This document shows, one piece after another, positions 55,824-64,000 of a stretch of 64,000 nt of DNA. Location: positions 2,636,001 to 2,700,000 of the forward strand of contig NZ_CP110389.1 of the NCBI RefSeq assembly GCF_026015985.1. The letters are read 5' to 3'. A program made the translations under genes and the position numbers. How positions within the stretch are numbered: position 1 is the stretch's first letter; each line of letters begins with the position of its first letter. This DNA is from Rhodopseudomonas sp. P2A-2r (lineage in GTDB: Bacteria; Pseudomonadota; Alphaproteobacteria; Rhizobiales; Xanthobacteraceae). Under the pieces are notes generated by a model. That model saw only the letters and a program-made list of their open reading frames with translations. It did not search any database and was not told where the DNA came from.

Positions 55824-57077
55824 TTGAAAACCGTTCCGGGCAGGACGACGCCACGCGCTCCGGACTTCCGCGGACGGCTTTTCCAACTGCTTGAGCACGA
55901 CCACCTGCCGCATTCGCCAGGCATGCGGCTGGTGCGCGTCATCGTCGCGATCATCGTCATCGACGTGCTGGCGATGATCCTGATTTCGGTGCCGGAGATC
56001 GACGCGCGGTTCGGCCACGTCCTGACGCTGGTGGATGGCGCCGCCCTGCTGATCTACACTCTGGAGTATCTGGCGCGGTTGTGGAGTGTCGTCGCCGACG
56101 CGCCGCGGCGCGGCATCAGCCCGACGCGGCTGCAGCTGGAATACATCTTCAGCAGCCTCGGCATCATCGACCTCTTGGCTTTCGTGCCGTCATGGATCGC
56201 CATGGTCTTCGCCGACCGGGCGACCATGGTGTTGTGCGGCATGCTGCCCTTCCTCAAGCTGGTGCGCTATTCGCCGGCGATGCGCTCGCTGCTGGCGGCG
56301 CTGCAGTCCGAGCGTCGTGCGCTGTTCGGCTGCCTGGTGATCCTGACCGGCGCGGTGCTGCTGTTTGCCTCCTTGCTCTATGCCATCGAGCACGATGTGC
56401 AGCCGGACAAGTTCGGCAACATTCCCGCCGCCATGTGGTGGGCGATCGTGACCCTGGGCACTGTCGGCTACGGCGACGTGGTGCCGGCCACGGCGCTGGG
56501 CCGGCTGGTCTCGGTGTTCGCCATCGTCGGTGGGCTGGTCATGATCGCACTGCCAGTGGCGATCATCGCCCGCGCCTTTGCCGACGAGGTGCATCGCCGC
56601 GACTTCGTCGTCACCTGGAGCATGCTGGCGCGGGTGCCGCTTTTCTCGCACCTCGGTGCTGTGGAGATTGCCGACATCATGCGGCTGCTGCGCGCGCAGA
56701 CCATCGAGGCGGACGAGATTCTGGTCCGTCGCGGCGAGCAGGCCACGTCGATGTATTTCATCACAGCGGGCGAGGTCGAGATCGAATTGCCGACCCAGCG
56801 CGTCCGGCTGGCGGAAGGCGCGTTCTTCGGCGAGATCGCCTTGCTCCGGCGCAGCAATCGCAGTGGCACCGTCACTGCCACCCGAAAGACGCGGCTCCTG
56901 GTGCTCGATGCGCAGGATTTTCACGCGCTGATCGCGCGGGTGCCGGCGCTGGCGGCGCATATCGAGCAGACGGCCGAGGCGCGGCTGGCCGATACACCGG
57001 ACGCCCAGAAGGGCGACATTGCCGCGGAGGAAATCGCCCAGGCTATGCAGTCCAACGTGGACGAGTCGAATTTGTGA
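55824..57077 (+). CDS. Voltage/cyclic-nucleotide-gated K+-type ion channel
   Basis: The product has 417 residues if started at TTG 55824, five bases after the alaS stop; a GTG at 55767 inside alaS would add 19. It has six transmembrane helices, a pore loop with the K+ filter TVGYGD in VTLGTVGYGDVVPATALGRL (about residue 213), and a C-terminal cyclic-nucleotide-binding domain (QATSMYFITAGEVEIELPTQ, EGAFFGEIALLRRSNRSGTV) with the phosphate-binding GEIALL element. The layout matches bacterial CNG channels such as MloK1. It would pass K+ under control of cAMP or voltage. Coupled or near-coupled to alaS. The start is uncertain. Confidence 0.88.
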   Translation: MKTVPGRTTPRAPDFRGRLFQLLEHDHLPHSPGMRLVRVIVAIIVIDVLAMILISVPEIDARFGHVLTLVDGAALLIYTLEYLARLWSVVADAPRRGISPTRLQLEYIFSSLGIIDLLAFVPSWIAMVFADRATMVLCGMLPFLKLVRYSPAMRSLLAALQSERRALFGCLVILTGAVLLFASLLYAIEHDVQPDKFGNIPAAMWWAIVTLGTVGYGDVVPATALGRLVSVFAIVGGLVMIALPVAIIARAFADEVHRRDFVVTWSMLARVPLFSHLGAVEIADIMRLLRAQTIEADEILVRRGEQATSMYFITAGEVEIELPTQRVRLAEGAFFGEIALLRRSNRSGTVTATRKTRLLVLDAQDFHALIARVPALAAHIEQTAEARLADTPDAQKGDIAAEEIAQAMQSNVDESNL

Positions 57078-57158
57078 CAGTGCGGCGCTGACGCTGCTGC
57101 GGCGATGGGTAGCCGCCACAAGGGTGGCATCAGCCGACACGATGCGGCAAAATGCGGC

Positions 57159-58862
57159 ATGGAACATAATACACCGTTGATCTCCACCGTCGTCGTCGGT
57201 CTCGTACTGGCTTTCATCCTCGGCACCATCGCGCAGCGCATCCGCGTTTCCCCTCTGGTCGGCTATCTCGTCGCCGGCGTGCTGATGGGTCCTTTCACGC
57301 CCGGTTACGTTGCCGACCAGAACATCGCCAACGAACTGGCTGAAATCGGCATCATCCTGCTGATGTTCGGCGTCGGCCTGCATTTCTCCCTGAAAGATCT
57401 GCTGTCGGTGAAGAACATCGCGATTCCCGGCGCCATCGTGCAGATCGGAGTCGCGACCTTGCTCGGCATCGGACTCGGCACGGCGCTTGGCTGGCCGATC
57501 GGTGGCGGGTTGGTGTTCGGCCTGGCGCTCTCGGTGGCCTCGACCGTCGTCCTGCTCCGCGCGTTGCAGGAACGGCGGCTGGTGGATAGCGAGCGCGGCC
57601 GCATCGCCATCGGCTGGCTGATCGTCGAGGATCTCGCGATGGTGCTGACGCTGGTGCTGTTGCCCGCGCTGGCCGGGCTGCTGAAGGGCGAGGCCGGCAA
57701 TGGCGCGAGCCTGGCAGATGTGGCCATGCCCGTGCTGATCACCCTCGGCAAGGTAGTCGGTTTCGTGGTGTTCATGCTGGTGGTGGGACGACGACTGATT
57801 CCGATGCTGCTGCACTATGTGGCGCATACCGGATCGCGGGAGTTGTTTCGCCTTGCGGTGTTCGCGATATCGCTCGGCGTGGCATTCGGTGCGGCGATCG
57901 TCTTCGACGTCTCTTTCGCGCTCGGTGCATTCTTCGCAGGCATGATCCTCAGCGAATCCGAACTCAGCCAGCGTGCCGCCAACGAGACCCTGCCGTTGCG
58001 CGATGCCTTCGCGGTGCTGTTCTTCGTGTCCGTCGGCATGCTGGTCGATCCGGCCATCATCGTGCGCGAGCCGCTGCCGCTGCTGGTCACGGTGCTGATC
58101 ATCGTCGGGGGCAAGTCGCTCGCGGCCTTCGGGATCGTGCGGATGTTCGGCTATCCGACATCGACGGCGCTGACGATCTCCGCCAGCCTTGCACAGATCG
58201 GCGAGTTCTCCTTCATCCTCGTCAGCCTCGGCGTCGGTCTCGGCCTGCTGCCGGACCGTGGCCGCGATCTGGTGCTGGCCGGCGCCATCATCTCGATCAT
58301 GCTGAATCCGCTGCTGTTCGCGCTGCTGGACCGCATTCTGGCCGACCGCGATGCCAAGGCTGATGCCAAGGCTGCCGCGGTGGCGGGACGGCAGAGCAGT
58401 GCGCCGGCAGCGCCGCGGGTGCCGTTGCCCGCGACGACGCTCACCGGCCATATCGTGCTGGTCGGACACGGCCGGGTTGGCAGCGTCATCAGCAAGGCGC
58501 TGCAGGCCGCCAACGCGTCGATGCTGGTGATCGAGGATACGCCGGGCGCGGTGGAGCGGTTGCACAAGGAAGGCATCGAGGTGATCACCGGCAACGCCGC
58601 CGCACCCGACATGCTGCAGGCTGCCAATATCACAGCCGCACGCGGTCTGCTGGTCGCGATCCCTGACGCTTTCGAAGGCGGCCAGATCGTCGCCAAGGCA
58701 CGCGCGCTCAGTCCGACACTGCCGATCATCGCGCGTGCCCATTCCGAAGAAGAGATCGCGCATCTCAGGCATCACGGCGCCAATGTGGTGATCATGGGCG
58801 AACAGGAAATCGCCAAGGCGATGCTGGCGCAGATCGGTGCGGGCGCCGCGGCCTCCGCGTAA
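57159..58862 (+). CDS. YbaL/KefB-type monovalent cation:proton antiporter
   Basis: From ATG 57159 the 567-residue product has about 12 transmembrane helices of the Na+/H+ exchanger (CPA2) fold, including AEIGIILLMFGVGLHFSLKD and SLAQIGEFSFILVSLGVGLG, and a cytoplasmic TrkA-N (RCK) domain from about residue 425 beginning GHIVLVGHGRVGSVISKALQ, a NAD-binding glycine motif. Such proteins export K+ or Na+ in exchange for protons with nucleotide gating. It lies 81 bases after a K+-channel gene in the same direction, suggesting a shared role in K+ balance. No Kef glutathione-binding accessory gene is nearby. Confidence 0.92.
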   Translation: MEHNTPLISTVVVGLVLAFILGTIAQRIRVSPLVGYLVAGVLMGPFTPGYVADQNIANELAEIGIILLMFGVGLHFSLKDLLSVKNIAIPGAIVQIGVATLLGIGLGTALGWPIGGGLVFGLALSVASTVVLLRALQERRLVDSERGRIAIGWLIVEDLAMVLTLVLLPALAGLLKGEAGNGASLADVAMPVLITLGKVVGFVVFMLVVGRRLIPMLLHYVAHTGSRELFRLAVFAISLGVAFGAAIVFDVSFALGAFFAGMILSESELSQRAANETLPLRDAFAVLFFVSVGMLVDPAIIVREPLPLLVTVLIIVGGKSLAAFGIVRMFGYPTSTALTISASLAQIGEFSFILVSLGVGLGLLPDRGRDLVLAGAIISIMLNPLLFALLDRILADRDAKADAKAAAVAGRQSSAPAAPRVPLPATTLTGHIVLVGHGRVGSVISKALQAANASMLVIEDTPGAVERLHKEGIEVITGNAAAPDMLQAANITAARGLLVAIPDAFEGGQIVAKARALSPTLPIIARAHSEEEIAHLRHHGANVVIMGEQEIAKAMLAQIGAGAAASA

Positions 58863-58925
58863 GAACGAAGCAATTCTGTTCTCGGAGCAAGTCCGCCCTT
58901 GATCGACGACCGAGGTCAGTCCGGG

Positions 58926-59456
58926 TCAGCTCTTGCGTAGAAAAACGTAATCTGCCGAATAAGGCTCGCTCTGGAACGCGCCCGCCGTGCCGCACGCGCC
59001 GGTAAGCGTGCCGCCTACGGTGTTAATGCGTTGCACCGTCGTGACGCCGCTCAGGATTCCGCTGCCACGATGGGCGGCGGCGTCCAGTTTCAGCCAGGGA
59101 ATGTCCTTCGCGGTGTTTCCCGGCGCACTGCCGGCGACCTTGCCGGTCACGGCGCTGCCGTCGCTGTATTCCCAGGTCGGTCCGGCATAGTGCCGCCCGA
59201 CAGTCTTGCTATCGCTTATCAGCGTGGCGATAGGCTCGCGAAAAGCCCAGGCGAGCTTGCCCGAATTATCTGCCTTGCACTCGTAGACTTGCGCGCCTTC
59301 AGCGTGGAATTTGGCGATCTGGGTCTCGTTTGGCGCGGCGACAGCATCGGGCATTGCCGTCTGGGCAACGACGCTGCTGGCTGCAAGACCGAGCCAGAGC
59401 ATATTCAGCGGCGTCAAGGTCGTGATGGCAAAAATTGAACGCCCACGTGTGGTCAT
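58926..59456 (-). CDS. DUF3455 family secreted protein
   Basis: From ATG 59456 (GAGG six bases upstream) the 176-residue product has a signal peptide (TLTPLNMLWLGLAASSVVAQ) and the DUF3455 pattern: AKFHAEGAQVYECKADNSGK, LAWAFREPIATLIS, VGRHYAGPTWEYSDGSAVTG and GTLTGACGTAGAFQSEPYSA. The longer frame upstream, starting at 59510, has an Arg-rich head that does not look like a signal. Function of the family is not known; location outside the cytoplasm is inferred. Confidence 0.85.
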   Translation of the reverse strand: MTTRGRSIFAITTLTPLNMLWLGLAASSVVAQTAMPDAVAAPNETQIAKFHAEGAQVYECKADNSGKLAWAFREPIATLISDSKTVGRHYAGPTWEYSDGSAVTGKVAGSAPGNTAKDIPWLKLDAAAHRGSGILSGVTTVQRINTVGGTLTGACGTAGAFQSEPYSADYVFLRKS

Positions 59457-59569
59457 GTTCACCCTCGCTCCACGCCGTCGTCGATCACCCATGCTGCATC
59501 GGGCTTGCATAATTCCTTCTTTTTCCCGGGACTGTCGAGCCACCCGTTATAACGAACGCGTGACTCGCG

Positions 59570-61639
59570 TCATGCCGCACCGATGGTCTTTCGCAAGAAC
59601 GCAAAGCCCAGCGCCTGGCTCTGCGCCTGCTTGGTGTTGTCCACCGCGCCGGAGTGGCCGCCGGCGACGGTCTCGTTGAAATAGGCGGTGTATCCGAGTG
59701 CCTGCAGCGCCGCGGCCATCTTGCGGGCGTGGCCGGGATGGACGCGGTCGTCGGTGCGATTGGTGGTGACGAAGATCGGCGGATAGGTCTTGCCCGGCGC
59801 GATCAGATGATAGGGCGAGAATTTCTGCAGATAGGTCCATTCCTCGGCGATGTCCGGATCGCCGTATTCGGCGATCCAGCTCTGTCCGGCCAGCAGCTTG
59901 GTGTAGCGCGCCATGTCGAGCAGCGGCACGCTGCACCAGATCGCACCGAACAATTCCGGATAGCGCGTCAGCATGTTGCCGACCAGCAGGCCGCCATTGC
60001 TGCCGCCGTGGCAGGCGAGCTTTGCCGTGGTGGTCACGCCTGACGCCACGAGGTCGCGCGCGACGCTGGCAAAGTCATCGTGGGCAATGTGTTTTGTCTC
60101 TTTCAGTGCGGCGAGATGCCAGCCGGGGCCGAATTCGCCGCCGCCGCGGATATTCGCCAGCGCGTAGACGTTGCCGTGTTCGAGCCATAGTCTGCCGATG
60201 ATGCCGAGATAGGACGGCGTCAGCGATACTTCGAAGCCGCCATAGCCGTAGAGAATGGTCGGGCGCGCCGTGCCGGGGTCGGCAAGGTTCTTGCCGATCA
60301 GGAAGTAGGGAATCTTCGTGCCGTCCGCAGCGACGGCGTGGCATTGCTTGACCTCGATGCCGTCGGAATTGAACGACTCGGGCGCGTGCTTGAGCTGTTC
60401 CGGCGCGCCGCGGCCGTCCCACAGCCACAACGTGGTCGGGCGGTCGAATCCGGTGATGGTGAACAGCACGTCGGTGCCGAGATCGGGATCGTCCTCGCCG
60501 TCGAAATTGCCCACGGAGATCGACGCGTTGTCCGGCAGGCCCGGCACCTCGGTTTCGATCCAGCCGTCATCGGTGCGCGTCGCCAGCGCGATGCGGCCGC
60601 GGACGTTGTCGAGGATTTCCAGCATCAGGCCGTGGCGGGTTTCGACGAAGGATTGCAGCGCCCGCGTCGGCGAAGGCTGAAACACGATGTCGAAGTCGCG
60701 CGCGCCCGACAGGAAGCGATCGAAGTCGATCACGGCCAGCGCGCCGGCGGGGATCGTCATCTCGCCGACCTGCCAGTCCTCCTTTGGGCTGAGCAGCAGG
60801 TCGGAGGCGTCGGCGGAGATCGAGATCTGGTCCGGCAGATCGAGCTGGATGCGCTGGCCGGCAAACGGGCCATGGGTCTGCTCGACGAAGACGTGCGAGC
60901 GCATGAAATCCAGCGCGCGCCAGTACATCACACGTTGATGGGTGGGGCGGCGGTTGACGCCGAACCATGCCGCGACGTCCTGCTTCTCGGCCGTGAAGAC
61001 GACCTCGGCCGATTGCAGCGGCGTGCCACGTCTCCACTCGCGCACCAGCCGCGAATAGCCGGCTTCAGTGGAATCTTCGGCATCGAACGCGCTGCCGAAC
61101 AGCAGCGTATCTTGGTCCAGCCAACTGGCGCGCGACTTTGCTTTCGGAAGATGAAAGCCGCCGGCGACAAAACTCTTCGTGGCGATGTCGAATTCGCGGA
61201 CCTCGACGGCGTCGGTACCGTTGAACGACAGGCTGATCAGCGCCGTCGACTTGTCCGGCGAACGCGCTGCGCCGGCAAAGGCCCAGGAAATGCCTTCCGC
61301 CGCGTTCAGCGCGTCGATGTCGAGCAGCACATCCCATTCAGGCGCGTCGGCGCGATAGCTTTCCAGCGTGGTCCGGCGCCACAGCCCGCGCGGATGCTGC
61401 GCGTCCTTCCAGAAATTGTACAGGTGGTCGCCGGATCTGGCGACGAACGGGATCCGGCCATCGGCATTGAGGATGGCCAGCGCTGCATCGCAATCCGCGC
61501 GATAGGCGTCGTCGCACAAAGCGGCATCGGTGGCGGCGTTCTGCGCCTCGACCCAGGCCACTGCGCGCGGGCCCTCGATATCCTCGAGCCAGAGCAGGGG
61601 ATCGTTGCTGCCGTCGGAGGGGTTATTTTGCACGGTCAT
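59570..61639 (-). CDS. Prolyl oligopeptidase-family serine peptidase (S9)
   Basis: The 689-residue product has an N-terminal beta-propeller (DPLLWLEDIEGPRAVAWVEA at the start, the S9A opening) and a C-terminal alpha/beta-hydrolase domain with the nucleophile Ser in CHGGSNGGLLVGN, Asp in TTNRTDDRVHPGHARK and His in ETVAGGHSGAV. It has no signal peptide, so it acts in the cytoplasm. S9A enzymes cut short peptides after Pro. AAGGTGA lies upstream of the ATG. Frame intact. Cellular substrate unknown. Confidence 0.93.
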   Translation of the reverse strand: MTVQNNPSDGSNDPLLWLEDIEGPRAVAWVEAQNAATDAALCDDAYRADCDAALAILNADGRIPFVARSGDHLYNFWKDAQHPRGLWRRTTLESYRADAPEWDVLLDIDALNAAEGISWAFAGAARSPDKSTALISLSFNGTDAVEVREFDIATKSFVAGGFHLPKAKSRASWLDQDTLLFGSAFDAEDSTEAGYSRLVREWRRGTPLQSAEVVFTAEKQDVAAWFGVNRRPTHQRVMYWRALDFMRSHVFVEQTHGPFAGQRIQLDLPDQISISADASDLLLSPKEDWQVGEMTIPAGALAVIDFDRFLSGARDFDIVFQPSPTRALQSFVETRHGLMLEILDNVRGRIALATRTDDGWIETEVPGLPDNASISVGNFDGEDDPDLGTDVLFTITGFDRPTTLWLWDGRGAPEQLKHAPESFNSDGIEVKQCHAVAADGTKIPYFLIGKNLADPGTARPTILYGYGGFEVSLTPSYLGIIGRLWLEHGNVYALANIRGGGEFGPGWHLAALKETKHIAHDDFASVARDLVASGVTTTAKLACHGGSNGGLLVGNMLTRYPELFGAIWCSVPLLDMARYTKLLAGQSWIAEYGDPDIAEEWTYLQKFSPYHLIAPGKTYPPIFVTTNRTDDRVHPGHARKMAAALQALGYTAYFNETVAGGHSGAVDNTKQAQSQALGFAFLRKTIGAA

Positions 61640-61701
61640 CGATCACCTTGGCGTTTGCTATCTTGGGTTAGTAAGTGACGGAGTCGCTTCCACAAGCTCG
61701 G

Positions 61702-61804
61702 TGTCATTGCCCGCGAAGGCGGGCGACCCAGTATTCCACGGCGCCCGAGATTTGGCGGCAGCACTGCCGCATACTGGATCACCCGCTTTCGCGGGTGATG
61801 ACAG
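61702..61804. repeat. Long palindromic intergenic repeat
   Basis: Outer arms TGTCAT (61702-61707) and ATGACA (61798-61803) enclose CCCGCGAAGGCGGG and CACCCGCTTTCGCGGGTG, and inner CCAGTAT/ATACTGG arms around a 36-base loop. The whole can fold into a hairpin over 100 bases long. Repeats with this 'CCCGCxxxxGCGGG ... CCAGTAT' structure are common between genes in Bradyrhizobium and other rhizobia (from memory). It lies between the S9 peptidase start and the icd terminator. Confidence 0.72.
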
Positions 61805-61849
61805 TCGGAGTGCGTGGCCAAGGAGCGCCGTCGCGAAGGCCGCTCCAAC

Positions 61850-61883
61850 AAAAAGTCCGGGATGCCAGAGGCAGCCCGGACTT
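61850..61883 (-). terminator. Rho-independent terminator after icd
   Basis: On the minus strand AAGTCCGGG and CCCGGACTT form a perfect 9-bp stem (61853-61861 and 61875-61883) with a 13-base loop, followed by a run of T, 27 bases after the icd stop. Confidence 0.85.
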
Positions 61884-61910
61884 GGTCATACGTTCAACGT
61901 GGGCCGAAGG

Positions 61911-63130
61911 TTACGCGGCGGGCGCCATCGCCTTGGTGAGGTTTTCCGCGACCTTGTCGAGGAAGCCGGTGGTGGAGAGCCAGCGCTGGTCGGCACCGAC
62001 CAGGAGCGCGAGATCCTTGGTCATGTAGCCGGCCTCGACGGTCTCGACGCAGACCTTCTCCAGCGTCTTGGCGAACTTGGCGAGCTCGGCATTGTCGTCG
62101 AGCTTGGCGCGGTGCGCGAGGCCCTGGGTCCAGGCGAAGATCGACGCGATCGAGTTGGTCGAGGTCTCCTTGCCCTTCTGGTGCTCGCGGTAGTGACGCG
62201 TCACCGTGCCGTGGGCGGCTTCGGCTTCCACCACCGAACCGTCCGGGGTCAGCAGCACCGAGGTCATCAGGCCGAGCGAACCGTAGCCCTGCGCCACGGT
62301 GTCGGACTGCACGTCGCCGTCGTAGTTCTTGCAGGCCCAGACGTAGCCGCCGGACCACTTCATGGCAGCGGCGACCATGTCGTCGATCAGCCGGTGCTCG
62401 TAGGTGATCTTGGCGGCGGCGAACTTGTCCTTGAACTCGGCGTCGAAGATCTCCTGGAAGATGTCCTTGAAGCGGCCGTCATAGACCTTGAGGATGGTGT
62501 TCTTGGTCGACAGATACACCGGCACGCCGCGCGACAGGCCGTAGTTCAGGGAGGCGCGGGCGAAATCGCGGATCGAATCGTCGAGGTTGTACATGGCCAG
62601 CGCCACGCCTGCGCCGGGCGACTTGAACACTTCGCGCTCGATCACTTCGCCGTCGTCGCCGACGAACTTCATGGTCAGGGTGCCCTTGCCGGGGAACTTG
62701 AAATCGGTGGCACGGTACTGGTCGCCGAAGGCGTGGCGGCCGATGATGATCGGCTTGGTCCAGCCGGGGACCAGGCGCGGCACGTTCTTGCAGATGATCG
62801 GCTCGCGGAAGATCACGCCGCCGAGGATGTTGCGGATGGTGCCGTTCGGCGACTTCCACATCTGCTTGAGGCCGAATTCCTTCACGCGGGCTTCGTCCGG
62901 GGTGATGGTCGCGCACTTGACGCCGACGCCGACCTTCTTGATGGCGTTGGCAGCGTCGATGGTGACCTGGTCGTCGGTCTTGTCGCGGTATTCCATCCCG
63001 AGGTCGTAATATTGCAGGTCGATCTCAAGGAAGGGGTTGATCAGCTTGTCCTTGATGTACTTCCAGATGATCCGGGTCATCTCGTCGCCATCGAGTTCGA
63101 CGACGGGATTTTTACCTTGATTTTTGCCAT
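61911..63130 (-). CDS. icd: Icd, NADP-dependent isocitrate dehydrogenase (frame broken near the start)
   Basis: ATG 63130 opens MAKIKVK, and at a T5 run (63109-63113, plus strand) the frame is lost; one more base gives [20 protein letters not shown], the standard opening of this enzyme. The rest is intact: [60 protein letters not shown] and [20 protein letters not shown]. Repaired length is 406 residues, the size of the eukaryote-like NADP enzyme of alphaproteobacteria. It oxidises isocitrate to 2-oxoglutarate in the TCA cycle. As read, translation could only begin at ATG 63080, losing the first helix and strand. Such a central gene is unlikely to be broken. Confidence 0.92.
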
Positions 63131-63246
63131 GAAATATCGGGCCTTTATCGCGTTGCGGAGGGGCAGGGTGGTGATGGGGCGGCTATAGCACCGCGGCCGC
63201 CCTGGCGGAAGCCAAGGCGTTATGCAGTTTCAGCCCATTTTTTGGC

Positions 63247-64000
63247 TCAGAACGCAGCCTGGGTCGCGGTGCCCGCCACCAAGTACCAGGTCACCAGTCC
63301 GGCGCAGATCAGCGCGCCCGGCAGGCTGGAGCCGGTGCGCCTGAAGGTGAAGGTGGCGATGACGGCCACGATGGCCAGCAGCGGCACGAACTGGATCGCC
63401 ACGATGGTGTTCAGCGCCATGGAGGTCAGCACCGCCGGCGCCGGATCGATCAGCTGGCCGCCCAGCCACAGCGCGCCATATTGCACCCCGAGCAGCACCA
63501 CGAAACCGCCCGCCAGCGCCACGACGTTGGTCAGGTAGACCGCGCTCCGGCCGGCGCTGAGGGTGCTGAAATTGCGATGCATGACGTTCAGCGCGATGAC
63601 GAAGAAGGCGGTCACCGGCAGCACGTAGATCAGGCCCATCAGCGCCTGCTTGCCGCTCATCAGCTTGAGCGCCACGATCCAGAAGCGGAAGTCGGTCTTG
63701 AAGATCAGGTCGGACAGCCACAATGCGGCATAGCCGGCGACCAGGGTCGCCAGCGCGATGCCGATCGACAGGCCGACGATGCCATGGCGGCGTGCCCGCT
63801 TCGGCGCCAGCGGCATCAGGGCCAGCGCGATCAGCGCATTGATCACCGCCCACAGCACGACCTGGTTGGTGACGCCCTGCGGCAGCCACGGCTGCGGCTT
63901 GAGCCAGGCGCCGGCCAGCGAGAAGGCCGGGTAGTAGGTGATCGCCGGCAGCAGCGCCGACAGCACCAGCGCGACCAGCCAGCGGCTGCGGTCGACCGGG
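63247..64000 (-). CDS. C-terminal part of a multi-span membrane protein (cut by window edge)
   Basis: The frame is open to the window edge and ends at 63247, giving about 250 residues. It has seven or eight hydrophobic segments, including VVLWAVINALIALALMPLAP, GLSIGIALATLVAGYAALWL, LMGLIYVLPVTAFFVIALNV and AVLTSMALNTIVAIQFVPLL. The pattern recalls the membrane-spanning C-terminal half of large alpha/beta-hydrolase fusion proteins found in Bradyrhizobium and Firmicutes, but the N-terminal half is outside the window, so this is only a suggestion. It is upstream of icd on the same strand, 116 bases apart. Confidence 0.6.
   Translation of the reverse strand, partial: PVDRSRWLVALVLSALLPAITYYPAFSLAGAWLKPQPWLPQGVTNQVVLWAVINALIALALMPLAPKRARRHGIVGLSIGIALATLVAGYAALWLSDLIFKTDFRFWIVALKLMSGKQALMGLIYVLPVTAFFVIALNVMHRNFSTLSAGRSAVYLTNVVALAGGFVVLLGVQYGALWLGGQLIDPAPAVLTSMALNTIVAIQFVPLLAIVAVIATFTFRRTGSSLPGALICAGLVTWYLVAGTATQAAF

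Noticed and set aside
53123..55960. A 945-codon open frame on the strand opposite alaS
   Set aside because: It mirrors alaS exactly, is rich in His, Ala, Gly and Arg as expected from a shadow of high-GC coding DNA, and has no domain or ribosome site.
56190..58775. An 861-codon open frame opposite the channel and antiporter genes
   Set aside because: Strongly His/Arg/Gln-biased shadow of two well-supported genes.

Overview
The window is high-GC DNA from an alphaproteobacterium, most likely Hyphomicrobiales of the Bradyrhizobium/Rhodopseudomonas/Afipia type (family Nitrobacteraceae). Support: the flagellar cluster with cckA directly after flhB; a TTAA-N7-TTAAC (CtrA-type) box before flgB; a GAAC-N7-GAAC (alphaproteobacterial LexA) box before recA; intergenic palindromic repeats of the type common in these genomes; and recA, alaS and icd close together. 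The assignment rests on gene content and motifs, not on a search.

Layout. 1-9.1 kb: flagellar genes, flgF-flgG-flgA leftward and fliL-fliM-DUF6468-motE plus a very large TPR protein rightward. 9.1-12.4 kb: a sugar-type ABC transporter (permease, ATPase, divergent binding protein) sitting inside the flagellar cluster. 12.5-20.8 kb: fliO-fliP leftward, flgB-flgC-fliE-fliQ-fliR-flhB rightward, then the cell-cycle kinase cckA. 21-45 kb: mixed accessory and housekeeping genes: glycosyltransferase, Tim44-like protein, lectin-like secreted protein, GST, a ParE-type toxin-antitoxin pair, class I fumarase, an LTA-synthase/sulfatase-like enzyme, a YciB pair with a TetR regulator and two palindromic operators, a SET-domain methyltransferase with a histone-like tail, a TsdA-like dihaem cytochrome, a GGDEF protein, DoxX, a FrnE-like DsbA protein, a GNAT protein, and a secreted caspase-like protease flanked by two related tiny secreted proteins and a tiny lipoprotein. 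45.4-46.7 kb: a less GC-rich islet with an IS1-family transposase fragment and a truncated gene. 46.7-64 kb: recA, the glycine cleavage operon gcvT-gcvH-gcvP with its tandem glycine riboswitch, alaS, a cyclic-nucleotide-gated K+-type channel, a Kef/YbaL antiporter, a DUF3455 protein, an S9 peptidase, icd, and a partial membrane protein.

A striking property of the sequence itself is that at least nine frame breaks occur in eight otherwise well-formed genes (binding protein, fliO twice, cckA, glycosyltransferase, parE, fumarase, GGDEF protein, icd). Seven of the nine fit the loss of one base, mostly in a homopolymer. Several of these genes are normally essential or central, so consensus errors in the assembly are the leading explanation; genes with repaired frames are annotated here over their whole span.

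How the genes work together: the flagellar genes encode rod proteins (FlgB, FlgC, FlgF, FlgG, FliE), the P-ring chaperone FlgA, the export gate (FliO, FliP, FliQ, FliR, FlhB), the switch protein FliM and motor-associated FliL and MotE. CckA is the top kinase of the CtrA phosphorelay, and a CtrA box lies in the flgB promoter region, so regulator and target are neighbours. No tRNA, rRNA, CRISPR array, prophage or intact insertion sequence was seen.
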